NCBI GenBank assembly: GCA_910588595.1
Contig: CAJUQU010000269.1
Location: 1-5,743, forward strand
Origin: an uncultured Lachnospiraceae bacterium
GTDB lineage: Bacteria; Bacillota_A; Clostridia; Lachnospirales; Lachnospiraceae
Direction of reading: 5' to 3'
Length of the DNA stretch: 5,743 nt
Under the pieces are notes generated by a model, which did not search any database, was not told where the DNA came from, and saw only the letters and a program-made list of their open reading frames with translations. The position numbers were made by a program, and so were the translations under genes. Of the stretch, positions 1 through 4,895 are shown piece by piece (position 1 is the first letter of the stretch; each line of letters opens with the position of its first letter).

Positions 1-1
1 T

Positions 2-82
2 GCACCAACTAAAAAAAGCGTAGCTCCCCCTCCGGGGCAGTCTGGTTATGGATATTTTTATGTCTTTTCTGGGTACAAATGA
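2..82 (+). CDS. Possible C-terminal fragment of an upstream virion gene (partial)
   Basis: Frame 2 is open from the window edge to a TGA at 80-82. It encodes a 26-residue tail with a basic and proline-rich stretch (APTKKSVAPPPGQSGYG) followed by an aromatic end (YGYFYVFSGYK). If real, it is the end of an upstream gene, perhaps a minor coat or adsorption protein, overlapping the start of the next gene by about 35 bases. An open stretch this short can arise by chance. Frame 1 offers a competing end at TAA 10-12. The function cannot be judged from this fragment. Confidence 0.3.
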   Translation, partial: APTKKSVAPPPGQSGYGYFYVFSGYK

Positions 83-266
83 ACCCATCGAGTTTAATAT
101 TGATACGACAGTATTCAAAACAATTTCTGACTTTCTGGCATTTATTTTTTATATATTGCCAATTGACGGACTTTTGTCTATTGTATCAATTTTTATTGGT
201 TTGATGATTTTCAGAATTATAATCAGTGTTGTAAAAACTATATGGGATCTTTTACCGATTTTGTAA
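48..266 (+). CDS. Small hydrophobic membrane protein, pVI-like inovirus virion/assembly candidate
   Basis: This 72-residue protein has a polar N-terminus (about residues 1-20) followed by two hydrophobic stretches, around residues 28-38 and 42-62. The second holds an internal Arg in GLMIFRIIISVVKTIW and the protein ends with WDLLPIL. Small two-helix inner-membrane proteins of this size sit between the adsorption protein and the pI/Zot gene in filamentous phages, where they cap the virion (pVI). That role is inferred from size, hydrophobicity and the Zot gene downstream, not from a motif. The ribosome site before ATG 48 is weak (GGGG at 35-38); ATG at 60 is an alternative start. Translational coupling to an upstream gene is possible. 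The TAA stop (264-266) lies inside the first copy of the TTGTAATACAA repeat, so the gene abuts the array with no spacer. Confidence 0.6.
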   Translation: MDIFMSFLGTNEPIEFNIDTTVFKTISDFLAFIFYILPIDGLLSIVSIFIGLMIFRIIISVVKTIWDLLPIL

Positions 267-390
267 TACAATTGCTCTTCTGCAGATCGCCGATCGGCGC
301 AGCTGCCTTGTTGTTTTGTAATACAATTCTTCTCCTGCAGAACACTGATCAGCACGGTTGCTCTGTCACTTTGTAATACAAGTACTTTTA
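260..390 (+). repeat. Left half of repeat array: 55-bp composite units
   Basis: TTGTAATACAA occurs at 261-271, 316-326 and 371-381, a period of exactly 55 bp. In the first two units a CTGCAG follows after 8 bases (280-285, 335-340). A palindrome centred on GATC follows at a fixed offset of 31 from the 11-mer: CGCCGATCGGCG at 288-299 and CTGATCAG at 345-352. The palindrome is kept while its flanking pairs change together, which suggests selection on the dyad rather than on sequence alone. The third unit keeps only the 11-mer clearly. The 11-mer is itself a dyad (TTGTA/TACAA about one central base), which fits a dimeric DNA-binding protein. Candidates are the downstream HTH protein, Rep (iterons) or Int (arm sites). 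Confidence 0.85.
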
Positions 391-394
391 CCAG

Positions 395-540
395 GTGAAA
401 TTACAAATAAACTGCAGTATTCCGAAACTTTCTAATGTTTGTATTACAAATACGCTGCAGCTTTTCCGGATCCTTCCGGTATTTGTATTACAAATATGTT
501 GCAGCTTTTCCGAAAAAGCCCGGTATTTGTATTATATTTA
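395..540 (+). repeat. Right half of repeat array: 44-bp units, opposite centre base
   Basis: The 11-mer continues as TTGTATTACAA, the reverse complement of the left-half version, at 439-449 and 483-493. A decayed copy lies at 396-406 and a half copy at 527-535. Spacings are 43, 44 and 44 bp. In three copies CTGCAG or TTGCAG follows after 5 bases (412-417, 455-460, 499-504). The remainder of each complete unit forms a small stem: CCGGA/TCCGG at 466-479 and GCTTTT/AAAAGC at 504-519. The array is therefore two blocks of opposite orientation meeting near 390. No protein-coding frame is supported across 267-557. A -10-like TATTAT at 530-535 lacks a matching -35. Confidence 0.85.
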
Positions 541-557
541 GAAAGCGAGGTGATTTG

Positions 558-578
558 ATGGATAATTTGGAACTGTAG
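558..578 (+). CDS. Six-codon leader ORF (MDNLEL) before the Cys-rich gene
   Basis: ATG 558 follows a strong ribosome site (GAGGTGA at 547-553) and reads Met-Asp-Asn-Leu-Glu-Leu-stop (TAG 576-578). This site is clearly better than that of the real gene 12 bases further on. The last codons and the stop lie in the base of a 158-bp palindrome whose left arm holds the next start codon. The arrangement resembles leader peptides that open a downstream hairpin by translation, such as those of inducible resistance genes. That function is inference; chance or a decayed gene start are alternatives. Confidence 0.45.
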   Translation: MDNLEL

Positions 579-726
579 GAAAATAAGTGATGCAGACTGC
601 GCAGGATATTTCTTCGAGGGTGTATGTCAAAAAACGAAGGCGTAGCGGGCTACGGCGAGGCTTTTTGACATGCACAATCGGAGAAATAGACAAGTCAAGA
701 TGTGTCACTTATTTTTCTACAGTTCC
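569..726 (+). repeat. 158-bp imperfect palindrome (long hairpin) over the start of the Cys-rich gene
   Basis: The two 79-base halves are complementary about a centre between 647 and 648. By hand alignment 57 positions are Watson-Crick pairs, 5 more would be G-U in RNA and 17 are mismatched. The outermost 22 bases (569-590 against 705-726) differ at one position only. A second block pairs ATGTCAAAAA at 624-633 with 662-671, and an inner stem pairs CGTAG 641-645 with CTACG 650-654. Filamentous phages carry a long imperfect hairpin as packaging signal and origins in single-stranded DNA, so this is a candidate. In mRNA it would bury the start codon at 590. Confidence 0.85.
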
Positions 727-865
727 TTTCGGAGTCTGCCCTTATTGTGGCGGTTATATGATATATGTATATTGTGATGACAGTCTTTTATGCGAGTCCT
801 GCTGTTTCATTATCAGGGGAGACGGTAGCGAGGATTTTAGCGAGATGGATTTAGAAATTGATTAA
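590..865 (+). CDS. Small Cys-rich protein with zinc-ribbon-like C-terminal half, unknown function
   Basis: The protein has 91 residues in two parts. Residues 1-45 are basic (KKRRRSGLRRG near 15-25) and are encoded inside the 158-bp palindrome. Residues 46-91 hold Cys50-x2-Cys53, Cys62, Cys68-x2-Cys71 and Cys72, a pattern suggesting a zinc ribbon or zinc knuckle, followed by an acidic tail. A basic arm plus zinc site would fit a DNA- or RNA-binding protein, but I recognise no family. ATG 590 is chosen over GTG 587. Its ribosome site (TAGGAA at 576-581) is mediocre and, like the start, lies in the left arm of the hairpin, so translation is probably controlled by the structure and the upstream leader ORF. 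It is first in an apparent operon with the HTH gene 15 bases downstream. The N-terminal half may be dictated by the palindrome rather than by protein function. Confidence 0.6.
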   Translation: MQTAQDISSRVYVKKRRRSGLRRGFLTCTIGEIDKSRCVTYFSTVPFGVCPYCGGYMIYVYCDDSLLCESCCFIIRGDGSEDFSEMDLEID

Positions 866-880
866 GTGAGGTTATTTTAT

Positions 881-1135
881 ATGGCAAAAGTATATTTGAT
901 CGTGAATATGGAACTGTCTGGGAAAAAGCTGCATACTGCAATAAAGAAAAGCGGTTATAGTATCCGGGAACTACAGGATATGCTGGACTTATCCTGTCCC
1001 AATCCGATTTATAAATGGATTCATGGTGAGGCGCTCCCGTCAACAGTGAACCTGTACCGTTTAAGTTATTTTCTACAGATTCCCATGGAAAATTTACTTG
1101 CAGCTGAAAACCTGACAATGAATGAAGAATATTGA
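881..1135 (+). CDS. XRE/Cro-like helix-turn-helix transcriptional regulator
   Basis: This is an 84-residue single-domain DNA-binding protein. The HTH spans about residues 16-72: SIRELQDMLDL (27-37) fits helix 2, PNPIYKWIHGEALP (41-54) fits the turn and recognition helix with its usual Trp and Gly, and LYRLSYFLQIPMENLLA closes the five-helix fold. ATG 881 is chosen because GTGAGGT at 866-872 lies 8 bases upstream. An in-frame GTG at 866 would use that ribosome site as its own start and is unlikely. The gene sits between the Cys-rich gene and zot, probably co-transcribed. It is the best candidate to bind the TTGTA-N-TACAA dyads upstream of this operon and of rep, which would make it the switch between quiescence and virion production. 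That link is inference; such proteins normally bind short dyads as dimers. Confidence 0.85.
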   Translation: MAKVYLIVNMELSGKKLHTAIKKSGYSIRELQDMLDLSCPNPIYKWIHGEALPSTVNLYRLSYFLQIPMENLLAAENLTMNEEY

Positions 1136-1173
1136 AGATCCATCAAATAAGGATTTAACAAAGGAGGCTGACC

Positions 1174-2049
1174 ATGTTTGACACGTTTATTCAGCTGGCA
1201 AATGTATTCCTGTCTATTTTCAGGATCCCATTCATAGCTGCATTTATATTTATTGGCTACTATATCATTGCCGTTCTTTTCTGGTATCTTTTGCGCTGGT
1301 TCAAAGGTGAACGTGTACAGCGTGGAAGTGTCCGGAAAATAAAACCGCGTTCTGTCCTTACCCGTCTGCTCTGGGATGCACCGCGGCGCTATGTTGATGA
1401 TATGTACAAAAGACAGCCCGACTTTTTCCGCCCGCAGGGACTGATCATATTCACCGGACGCCAGGGCAATGGGAAGACGACAGCGCTGATGCAGTATGCA
1501 ATCGACCTACTTGATGCCTATCCAAAGGCAAGATGCCTCAGCAATACAAAGTTCGCCTATCAGAATGAAAAGCTTGTGCACTGGAAACAGCTGGTTGATT
1601 ATAAGAATGAGCACAAGGGCATTGTAGTGATCATGGACGAGCTGCAGAACTGGTTTGGATCCAACCAGAGCCGGAACTTTCCTCCTGAGATGCTGGGTGT
1701 CATTACCCAGAACCGGAAGAACCGCCGCGTAATCCTCGGAACCGCACAGAATTTTTATCTGCTTGCCAAGGCGATCCGCTCCCAGTGCACCGAAATCAGG
1801 CAGTGTACAACCCTAGCCGGAGTGTTGACCATTGTGATCAGACGGGAACCGATCATAGACAATGACGGTGATGTGAAGGACCTGAAATACCGTGGAATAT
1901 ATTTTTTCGTCCATTCCGAACGGCTGCGCAATTCCTATGATACATGGTCTGTTGTGGACGCGTTATCCAGTTCAGGCTTTCAGGAGGTCCCTAGCCCAGG
2001 GGACCGGGATGTGATCATAAAGGTGCAGCAGCAGCCCAGAAAGAAGTAA
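1174..2049 (+). CDS. zot: Zot-like / pI-type filamentous phage assembly ATPase
   Basis: This 291-residue inner-membrane P-loop protein is of the Zonular occludens toxin family, whose members power extrusion of filamentous virions. A strongly hydrophobic segment at about residues 17-41 is followed by a basic stretch. The Walker A motif is GRQGNGKTT (95-103), preceded by the beta strand LIIFT. Walker B is VVIMDE (151-156), followed by LQNWFGSNQSRNFP, typical of the family. Sensor-like RVILGTAQNF lies at 185-194. The start has an excellent ribosome site, AAAGGAGG at 1160-1167. The membrane segment is N-terminal, whereas in Ff pI and CTXphi Zot it lies after the ATPase domain. Neither a toxin-like C-terminal domain nor a periplasmic domain is evident. 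In a Gram-positive host it must work without an outer-membrane secretin. The stop codon lies inside the following terminator stem. Confidence 0.93.
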   Translation: MFDTFIQLANVFLSIFRIPFIAAFIFIGYYIIAVLFWYLLRWFKGERVQRGSVRKIKPRSVLTRLLWDAPRRYVDDMYKRQPDFFRPQGLIIFTGRQGNGKTTALMQYAIDLLDAYPKARCLSNTKFAYQNEKLVHWKQLVDYKNEHKGIVVIMDELQNWFGSNQSRNFPPEMLGVITQNRKNRRVILGTAQNFYLLAKAIRSQCTEIRQCTTLAGVLTIVIRREPIIDNDGDVKDLKYRGIYFFVHSERLRNSYDTWSVVDALSSSGFQEVPSPGDRDVIIKVQQQPRKK

Positions 2050-2110
2050 AAAACCGCCGCCGTACTTTCCGCGCCGCACGCGGCGCGGGAGTACGGCGGC
2101 GGTTTTTTAC
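2046..2110. terminator. Very strong bidirectional rho-independent terminator after zot
   Basis: Positions 2046-2066 pair perfectly with 2090-2110 (21 bp). After one T-G pair and a bulged T, CCGCGCCG (2069-2076) pairs with CGGCGCGG (2081-2088) around a CACG loop. The outer stem ends in A6 on the left and T6 on the right, so it works on either strand. The TAA of zot is part of the stem. It separates the zot operon from rep. Confidence 0.93.
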
Positions 2111-2123
2111 CCGGCTCCACGGT

Positions 2124-2159
2124 CTGTAATACGTGGTCTCAAAAACCATTGTATTACAT
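2124..2159 (+). repeat. Two degenerate copies of the TTGTA-N-TACAA dyad upstream of rep
   Basis: CTGTAATACGT at 2124-2134 (two or three mismatches) and TTGTATTACAT at 2149-2159 (one mismatch) lie between the terminator and the rep leader, 25 bp apart. They resemble the array copies and may be weaker binding sites for the same protein. The second overlaps a small CATTG/CAATG dyad (2147-2168). Confidence 0.55.
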
Positions 2160-2191
2160 TGCTCAATGCCTTGTAAATAAAGGAAAAAGTC

Positions 2192-2212
2192 ATGACTAAC
2201 CTGTCTGCCTAA
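2192..2212 (+). CDS. Six-codon leader ORF (MTNLSA) upstream of rep
   Basis: ATG 2192 follows AAAGGA (2180-2184) and reads Met-Thr-Asn-Leu-Ser-Ala-stop. Its start lies in the perfect palindrome AGTCATGACT (2188-2197). Its last two sense codons, TCT GCC, form the 5' arm of the hairpin at 2204-2229. Length, the Asn-Leu at codons 3-4, and a stop within a hairpin arm all mirror the leader ORF at 558-578. The resemblance is visible, but translation is inferred. Confidence 0.35.
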   Translation: MTNLSA

Positions 2213-2243
2213 ATTGCGATTCGGGCAGAGGAATTTTATGTAA
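2204..2243 (+). promoter_or_regulatory. Leader hairpin and start-stop codon pair before rep
   Basis: TCTGCC (2204-2209) pairs with GGCAGA (2224-2229), and AAT (2212-2214) with ATT (2219-2221), around a TGCG loop. The 3' arm overlaps a good ribosome site (AGAGGA 2227-2232) that leads only to ATG TAA (2238-2243), a start immediately followed by a stop. The block could be a translational control leader, or the hairpin could be the nicking site of the double-strand origin, since Rep_trans proteins nick in stem-loops. Both are inference. Confidence 0.4.
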
Positions 2244-2247
2244 ACCA

Positions 2248-2260
2248 TTTGTAATACAAG
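2248..2260 (+). promoter_or_regulatory. Perfect TTGTAATACAA dyad upstream of rep, probable operator
   Basis: A perfect copy of the array 11-mer lies at 2249-2259, 42 bases before the rep start. No convincing -35/-10 pair is visible around it, so whether it covers a promoter is uncertain. Its identity with the array copies 2 kb away argues for a shared regulator or replication protein. Confidence 0.6.
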
Positions 2261-2301
2261 TTATTTTACTATTCAAAATAGAGATTGATGAGGTGCTATA
2301 T

Positions 2302-3954
2302 ATGATTGATAAACGAGGATTTACAGATAATGTATTGTTCCATGAAATGTCACTGGAAGAACAGGAGGAATATTTTTCTTTTCGCCGTGATTCATTTATG
2401 CATAATATTGACACGTTTTATTATAGTGTAAAGTTCAAGAATGATTTCCGCCTAAAGACCAGTGATGCCAATGTCCTAAAACTACGCAAATATTTTAAGG
2501 TGAAATATGACTATATAGCTGATGGTTCCGATATCGGATCCTGTGACTTTTATTTGAAAGGCATGAACCGCACCCTTGTGTTGCGTCCCGTAACATTTTC
2601 GCGTTTTTACAACATATGTCTGAATTATCCTGAGTATTTTGATATCTTCTTTGCCTCTGTAGTGCCAAAAGCTGCCGATGGCGGTGAATCCGTGACCTGT
2701 GAGTGTATTGTCCAGATCCGTTCCTATATGCTTTGGCAGTACGGTGTGCGTGACAGTTTTGAAAACAGTTACCGCTATGTAAAAGCAATTTCGGAATTTT
2801 TTGGTCTTGAGATAGATTATGTCCAGGAAAACCGGATCGATTACTGCTGGCATTCGAACTATCTGAGCAATCCCGAAAAGTTCTTTACACCGGACAGTTT
2901 TTATAAGATGCGCGTTGACCGCTTCAAAAATGCTACTTATGTGACCAACAAAGTTGGCAGTGAGGATTATGAGATTGATTATGTTGCACTTGGAAAACGC
3001 TCGGATAAAGTATTTATCCGCATTTATCTGAAAACGCGTGAAGTGATCGAGCAGAATTATAAACCGTGGTTTTTTCAGATCTGGGAGATGTATGGAATGA
3101 TCAATAAGTATGACAAATACGTCTATGAAAAGTGTTATGAGCGCCGGAACTGGTTTTATCGTTTCTATGCTCGGTTGGAATTTTATCAGGAACATGGAGC
3201 AGATCCTGAATACCTGGATAAAGTAGGTAAAGTATTGAGGGGTGAGGAAACAATAGGTGAGGATGATCTGATCCGTCTTGCCGATAAACTCACACCTCGG
3301 ATCAATCTGATCGTAAATGTTGAGTACCAGACAATGAGACGGCACAGCAAAAGTTATGAACTGATCCCATTCAGGGATTATTTAAAGTATGAGGAAACTG
3401 CCCGCATTTACCAGTATCTTGACAATAGAAAGATCATTGTTGATTACCTGACAGATAAAGTATTCCGCATGGTTGAAAAGGCGGGGGATGAAAGAAAATC
3501 ACGCCGTCCGCTCTGTGCATTCTGGAAAGCGCTGCGCAGCACAAGATGTATTGATATGCGTATGACTCCGGAACAGGCGAAGCTCGTCCGGAATTATAAC
3601 CGCAGACTGAATATCGATTCCATGAAAAAGCGTGTGCTTGGATCTGCAGTAACACTTGGCATATATACAAGGGGATTAAATGAAGACAGTCCGTTGCAGG
3701 ATGCTTTTGATGCACTCATGCGTTTTAATGACAATGACATTCACAATGCGATACAGTATAAAGCAAAAAAACTACGCCAGTTCAATCCAGAAGAGCTTTC
3801 AGACGCTTATCAGAGCGATCTCAATAAATATACGCTTATCAATGTCAGTGATTTTACTTTACTAGATGAGGAAACCGGGGAATTTATCGAATACAGTTCC
3901 CTTTCAGACATGGAGAATGGAGGTATGGAAATTGACGATAAAGGAAACATATGA
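2302..3954 (+). CDS. rep: Rolling-circle replication initiator, Rep_trans / RstA-like
   Basis: This protein of 550 residues is expected to nick the double-stranded phage circle and start rolling-circle synthesis of viral strands. Its middle resembles the Rep_trans (replication initiation factor) family: RIDYCWHSNYL (178-188) matches the conserved strand with an acidic residue, FIRIYLKTREV (238-248) resembles the Tyr-x-Lys...Glu motif with Tyr242, Lys244 and Glu247, and FYARLEF (288-294) matches the following Arg-x-Glu strand. It is longer than many such proteins, with a C-terminal region of roughly 200 residues (basic around 395-445, acidic at the end) that I cannot assign. ATG 2302 is chosen because TGAGGTG (2289-2295) lies 6 bases upstream; an in-frame GTG at 2293 is part of that ribosome site. 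The end overlaps int, so the two are co-translated or coupled. The catalytic Tyr assignment is tentative. Confidence 0.82.
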   Translation: MIDKRGFTDNVLFHEMSLEEQEEYFSFRRDSFMHNIDTFYYSVKFKNDFRLKTSDANVLKLRKYFKVKYDYIADGSDIGSCDFYLKGMNRTLVLRPVTFSRFYNICLNYPEYFDIFFASVVPKAADGGESVTCECIVQIRSYMLWQYGVRDSFENSYRYVKAISEFFGLEIDYVQENRIDYCWHSNYLSNPEKFFTPDSFYKMRVDRFKNATYVTNKVGSEDYEIDYVALGKRSDKVFIRIYLKTREVIEQNYKPWFFQIWEMYGMINKYDKYVYEKCYERRNWFYRFYARLEFYQEHGADPEYLDKVGKVLRGEETIGEDDLIRLADKLTPRINLIVNVEYQTMRRHSKSYELIPFRDYLKYEETARIYQYLDNRKIIVDYLTDKVFRMVEKAGDERKSRRPLCAFWKALRSTRCIDMRMTPEQAKLVRNYNRRLNIDSMKKRVLGSAVTLGIYTRGLNEDSPLQDAFDALMRFNDNDIHNAIQYKAKKLRQFNPEELSDAYQSDLNKYTLINVSDFTLLDEETGEFIEYSSLSDMENGGMEIDDKGNI

Positions 3955-4843
3955 TATGTTTATCCGCAATCGGTCTGTTTATTGTTCTCCTGAAACACTG
4001 CGATCTTATAATGGTCATATGAAGATCTTCTTCAATTACTTGGAGACTGTAGGGGGTAAAAATATCAGTGAACTTTCTTTTGACGATTTTGGTGATACAC
4101 CTTTGTATAGCGATTTTATCATCTATCTACGCAAAAAGGCTGTTAAGAATGTCACGATCCGCAGTTACTGCCGTATTGTAAAAGCGTATCTTAGATACGG
4201 CTATCAAAATGATCTATGCCAGGATTATCTAAAAGGTGTCCGGTTGCCGCCTGACGACTCGCACCCAAAAGTTGTATTGTATGCTGACGAGGTAAAAAAG
4301 ATCGACGCTTGTTTTGATATGATGACAGAAAAGGGAAGACGCAATTACTGCATGTTTCATCTGATGCTTGATTGCGGTCTGCGTTCCCAGGAAGTCCGGC
4401 ATCTGCGCTATGAGGACATTGATCAGGAAAGAAACATTATACATATCCTGGACAGCAAAGGATGCAAAAACAGGATCACTCTGATCCCTGATTTCTTGAT
4501 TCATGCGATTGACCATTATGTAGATCTTCTTGTCCGTGAAACTTCCGGAACATTATTTACATCCTTGCGGTCCAATGAACCGTTGAGCAAAAATTCCATA
4601 AAACAGCTCTTTGCCAGATTAAAAAAAGAAACTGGGATCAGTCGTCTGCACGCACACCTGCTCCGGCATACCTTTGCAACGAGTTACCTGATCGGCGGCG
4701 GAAACCTGGAATTTCTGCGTGTGTTCATGGGACATAGCGATTACAACGTGACCCAGATCTACAGCCAGCTTGCGGCGCAGAGTAAAATGCTGGGTGTCAG
4801 TGTGTACCGCCTTGATCCGATATTCTTTCAAAAAGGATACTGA
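3932..4843 (+). CDS. int: Tyrosine recombinase / phage integrase
   Basis: It catalyses site-specific insertion and excision of the phage genome. An N-terminal SAM-like core-binding domain (about residues 1-105; SPETLRSYNGH) precedes the catalytic domain. Numbered from the TTG start, the residues are Arg151 (GLRSQEV), Lys176 (DSKGCK), His242 and Arg245 (HLLRHTFAT), His268 (MGHSD) and nucleophile Tyr277 (TQIYSQ), so the active site is complete. The start is uncertain. TTG 3932 has the best ribosome site (GGAGGT 3919-3924, 7 bases before) and gives a family-typical TIKETYDMFIRNR N-terminus of a 303-residue protein. ATG 3917 has a poorly spaced site; ATG 3866 adds 22 residues inside rep; ATG 3956 follows AAGGA. 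All but 3956 overlap rep in another frame. The probable target is tRNA-Lys just downstream. Confidence 0.93.
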   Translation: MTIKETYDMFIRNRSVYCSPETLRSYNGHMKIFFNYLETVGGKNISELSFDDFGDTPLYSDFIIYLRKKAVKNVTIRSYCRIVKAYLRYGYQNDLCQDYLKGVRLPPDDSHPKVVLYADEVKKIDACFDMMTEKGRRNYCMFHLMLDCGLRSQEVRHLRYEDIDQERNIIHILDSKGCKNRITLIPDFLIHAIDHYVDLLVRETSGTLFTSLRSNEPLSKNSIKQLFARLKKETGISRLHAHLLRHTFATSYLIGGGNLEFLRVFMGHSDYNVTQIYSQLAAQSKMLGVSVYRLDPIFFQKGY

Positions 4844-4855
4844 CAATCCTGATTT

Positions 4856-4886
4856 TGGACACCCTGATTTTTGGTTAGGGTGTCCA
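4856..4886. other. Dyad with recombinase core-site geometry, shares 14 bp with tRNA-Lys (att-like)
   Basis: TGGACACCCTGA (4856-4867) and TTAGGGTGTCCA (4875-4886) are inverted repeats with 11 of 12 matches around a 7-base centre TTTTTGG, 12 bases after the int stop. Positions 4856-4869 equal 5051-5064 in the tRNA-Lys gene, from the T-stem edge into the anticodon loop. Two inverted arms around a 7-base overlap is how many tyrosine integrases see an anticodon-loop target. The centres differ (TTTTTGG versus TTAAGAG), so this is not a simple attL/attR pair with the tRNA. It could also be a hairpin at the end of int, though no T-run follows. Confidence 0.5.
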
Positions 4887-4895
4887 GAAGCGTAT

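Noticed and set aside
1..200. Second attachment site (copy of tRNA-Lys 3' part) at the left edge
   Set aside because: No stretch resembling 5028-5064 is present near the left edge, so the left prophage end must be outside the window.
260..540. CRISPR array suggested by regular spacing of short repeats
   Set aside because: The conserved 11-mer is too short, the intervals share sequence (CTGCAG, GATC dyads) instead of being unique spacers, the period changes from 55 to 44, and no cas gene is present.
569..726. Insertion of a small transposon-like element with 22-bp terminal inverted repeats
   Set aside because: The interior is also complementary about the same centre, and no target-site duplication is visible outside the arms (bases flanking 569 and 726 do not match). 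A single long palindrome explains it better, though a decayed element cannot be fully excluded.
2482..3345. Long open frame on the minus strand (287 codons) opposite rep
   Set aside because: It lies wholly inside rep, which has family motifs, a good ribosome site and the coding context. The antisense translation has no recognisable domain.
4853..4889. Rho-independent terminator for int
   Set aside because: The stem is 10 bp or more but has an 11-base loop and is not followed by a T-run; the 14-bp identity with tRNA-Lys favours an attachment-related role.
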